A DNA stretch of 64,000 nt, taken from the NCBI GenBank assembly GCA_031411495.1, contig JANOBD010000219.1, positions 35,290 to 99,289 of the forward strand. Reading direction: 5' to 3'. The position numbers were made by a program, and so were the translations under genes. Numbering within the stretch: position 1 is the stretch's first letter; each line of letters opens with the position of its first letter. The notes beneath the pieces were generated by a model, which made no database searches, was not told the origin of the DNA, and saw only the letters and a list, made by a program, of their open reading frames with translations. The stretch comes from JANOBD01 sp031411495 (GTDB taxonomy: Bacteria; Planctomycetota; Phycisphaerae; Tepidisphaerales; Tepidisphaeraceae). This document shows positions 63,453 through 64,000 of the stretch, one piece after another.

Positions 63453-63525
63453 GGGCCTGTAGCTCAATTGGGAGAGCGCCTGCTTTGCACGCAGGAGGTT
63501 ATCGGTTCGATCCCGTTCAGGTCCA
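63453..63525 (+). tRNA. tRNA-Ala (anticodon TGC)
   Basis: 73 bases that fold as a complete cloverleaf. Acceptor GGGCCTG pairs with CAGGTCC, including the G3-U70 wobble that is the alanine identity element. D-arm GCTC/GAGC, anticodon stem CCTGC/GCAGG with loop TTTGCAC (anticodon TGC at 63486-63488), and T-loop TTCGATC follow. The T-stem ATCGG/CCGTT has one T-T mismatch. The CCA end is not encoded. An integrase gene starts 116 bases downstream, making the 3' end a likely attachment site. Confidence 0.93.
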
Positions 63526-63600
63526 TTGTTCGTAAAACACGCCGAATCCGATAGATATGGATACCTGCCAGCGTAGGCAGTGCGGCTCAATCGCTCGTTT

Positions 63601-63620
63601 GACGGAATGATGATTCCGTC
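63601..63620. other. Perfect hairpin upstream of the integrase gene
   Basis: GACGGAAT (63601-63608) and ATTCCGTC (63613-63620) pair perfectly over GATG. It lies between tRNA-Ala and the integrase start; it could end the tRNA transcript or mark an att core or regulatory site. Confidence 0.45.
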
Positions 63621-63641
63621 ATTGGCGAAGGAGTTCGCACC

Positions 63642-64000
63642 ATGCCCCGAGTCTCGCCCGACTACGTTCCCGCGTATCGACTTCACAAAGCATCGCAGCA
63701 AGCGATCGTCACGCTGAGCGGTAAGGACTACCTGCTGGGCGCGTACGGCTCGCCCCCGTCGCGCGTGAAGTATCACCAGCTCGTCGCCGACTGGCTCGCC
63801 AATGGCCGCAAGCCGATCACCGCGCCTCGCGTGATTGCCTCGCCGGCCGAGACGCTCACGGCAATGTCGGTTGCGAGTCTGGTCGACGCATACAAGCGCC
63901 ACGTCAACGCTCACTATCTCGACCCCGACGGCAACCCTCAGACTGGCATCATCAGCCACATGGAGCGGTGTGTCGGGTTCGCGTCCGACCTATTCGGCGA
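63642..64000 (+). CDS. Tyrosine-type site-specific integrase, N-terminal part (cut by window edge)
   Basis: An open frame of 119 codons reaching the window edge. The N-terminus MPRVSPDYVPAYRLHKASQQ, then AIVTLSGKDYLLGAYGSPPS and VADWLANGRKP, is the arm-binding/AP2-like part that I recognise from planctomycete integrases; the start of a core-binding domain follows (VASLVDAYKRH). The catalytic domain lies beyond the window. AAGGAG is eight bases before ATG 63642. Its position just downstream of tRNA-Ala fits an integrative element extending to the right. Confidence 0.8.
   Translation, partial: MPRVSPDYVPAYRLHKASQQAIVTLSGKDYLLGAYGSPPSRVKYHQLVADWLANGRKPITAPRVIASPAETLTAMSVASLVDAYKRHVNAHYLDPDGNPQTGIISHMERCVGFASDLFG

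Noticed and set aside
63348..63959. Minus-strand open frame across tRNA-Ala and the integrase
   Set aside because: It crosses a complete tRNA gene and is antisense to a plus-strand gene with a good binding site.

Overview
The window is GC-rich bacterial chromosome, about 62 % GC by eye, with densely packed genes on both strands. It most likely comes from a planctomycete, and several traits point to the class Phycisphaerae. These are PEP-CTERM tails on secreted proteins, repeated dockerin-like FDDLL...QNYG motifs, a LESRRML secretion-type N-terminus, a small zinc-ribbon membrane protein of a planctomycete type, a sigma factor carrying extra DNA-binding helices, and a planctomycete-type tyrosine integrase. 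The lineage is inferred from protein features only; the window contains no rRNA gene.

Layout. 0-3.1 kb (minus strand): a def-fmt-rsmB operon for peptide deformylation, initiator tRNA formylation and 16S rRNA methylation. 3.3-10.2 kb: a TPR protein, a lipoprotein-like membrane protein, truD, a tiny DUF3309 protein, adk, a small lipoprotein and a trypsin-like protease with a dockerin-like and PEP-CTERM tail. 10.2-10.9 kb: a gene-free stretch with several hairpins and a strong terminator. 10.9-22 kb (minus strand): ppdK, an amidohydrolase and two very large beta-repeat surface proteins. 22-24.2 kb: a PilZ protein, a PTS EIIA protein and a small coiled-coil protein. 24.4-29.8 kb (plus strand): a molybdenum hydroxylase operon (Mo subunit, Tat-exported 2Fe-2S subunit, FAD subunit, XdhC chaperone, MocA-like enzyme).

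29.8-35.2 kb: a secreted metallopeptidase, a multi-helix-turn-helix sigma factor, a polysaccharide deacetylase, a YkgJ-type cysteine protein and an orphan fliN. 35.5-37.9 kb: an HtrA protease and panB. 38.3-44.8 kb: a run of exported proteins (two PEP-CTERM proteins, an ankyrin protein, a prepilin-like protein), a membrane protein and a GT39 glycosyltransferase. 44.8-51.1 kb: trxA, small proteins, a TPR-trypsin protease, and the fatty-acid genes fabG-acpP-fabF. 51.2-58.1 kb: a membrane protein, a Tat-exported amine oxidase, an exported protein of unknown function, mrp, a newly noticed 53-residue basic ORF and serS. 58.1-59.3 kb is full of inverted repeats around a zinc-ribbon membrane protein. 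59.3-63.4 kb: a sugar isomerase-like protein, a glycosyltransferase, and divergent mntH/mntR with a palindromic operator candidate. The right edge holds tRNA-Ala(TGC) followed by the start of a tyrosine integrase, the usual arrangement at the end of an integrated element.

Most genes are housekeeping or cell-envelope functions. The accessory signals worth attention are the secreted FDDLL-repeat proteins, the interspersed inverted repeats, the unusual sigma factor, the Mo hydroxylase operon and the tRNA-integrase junction.
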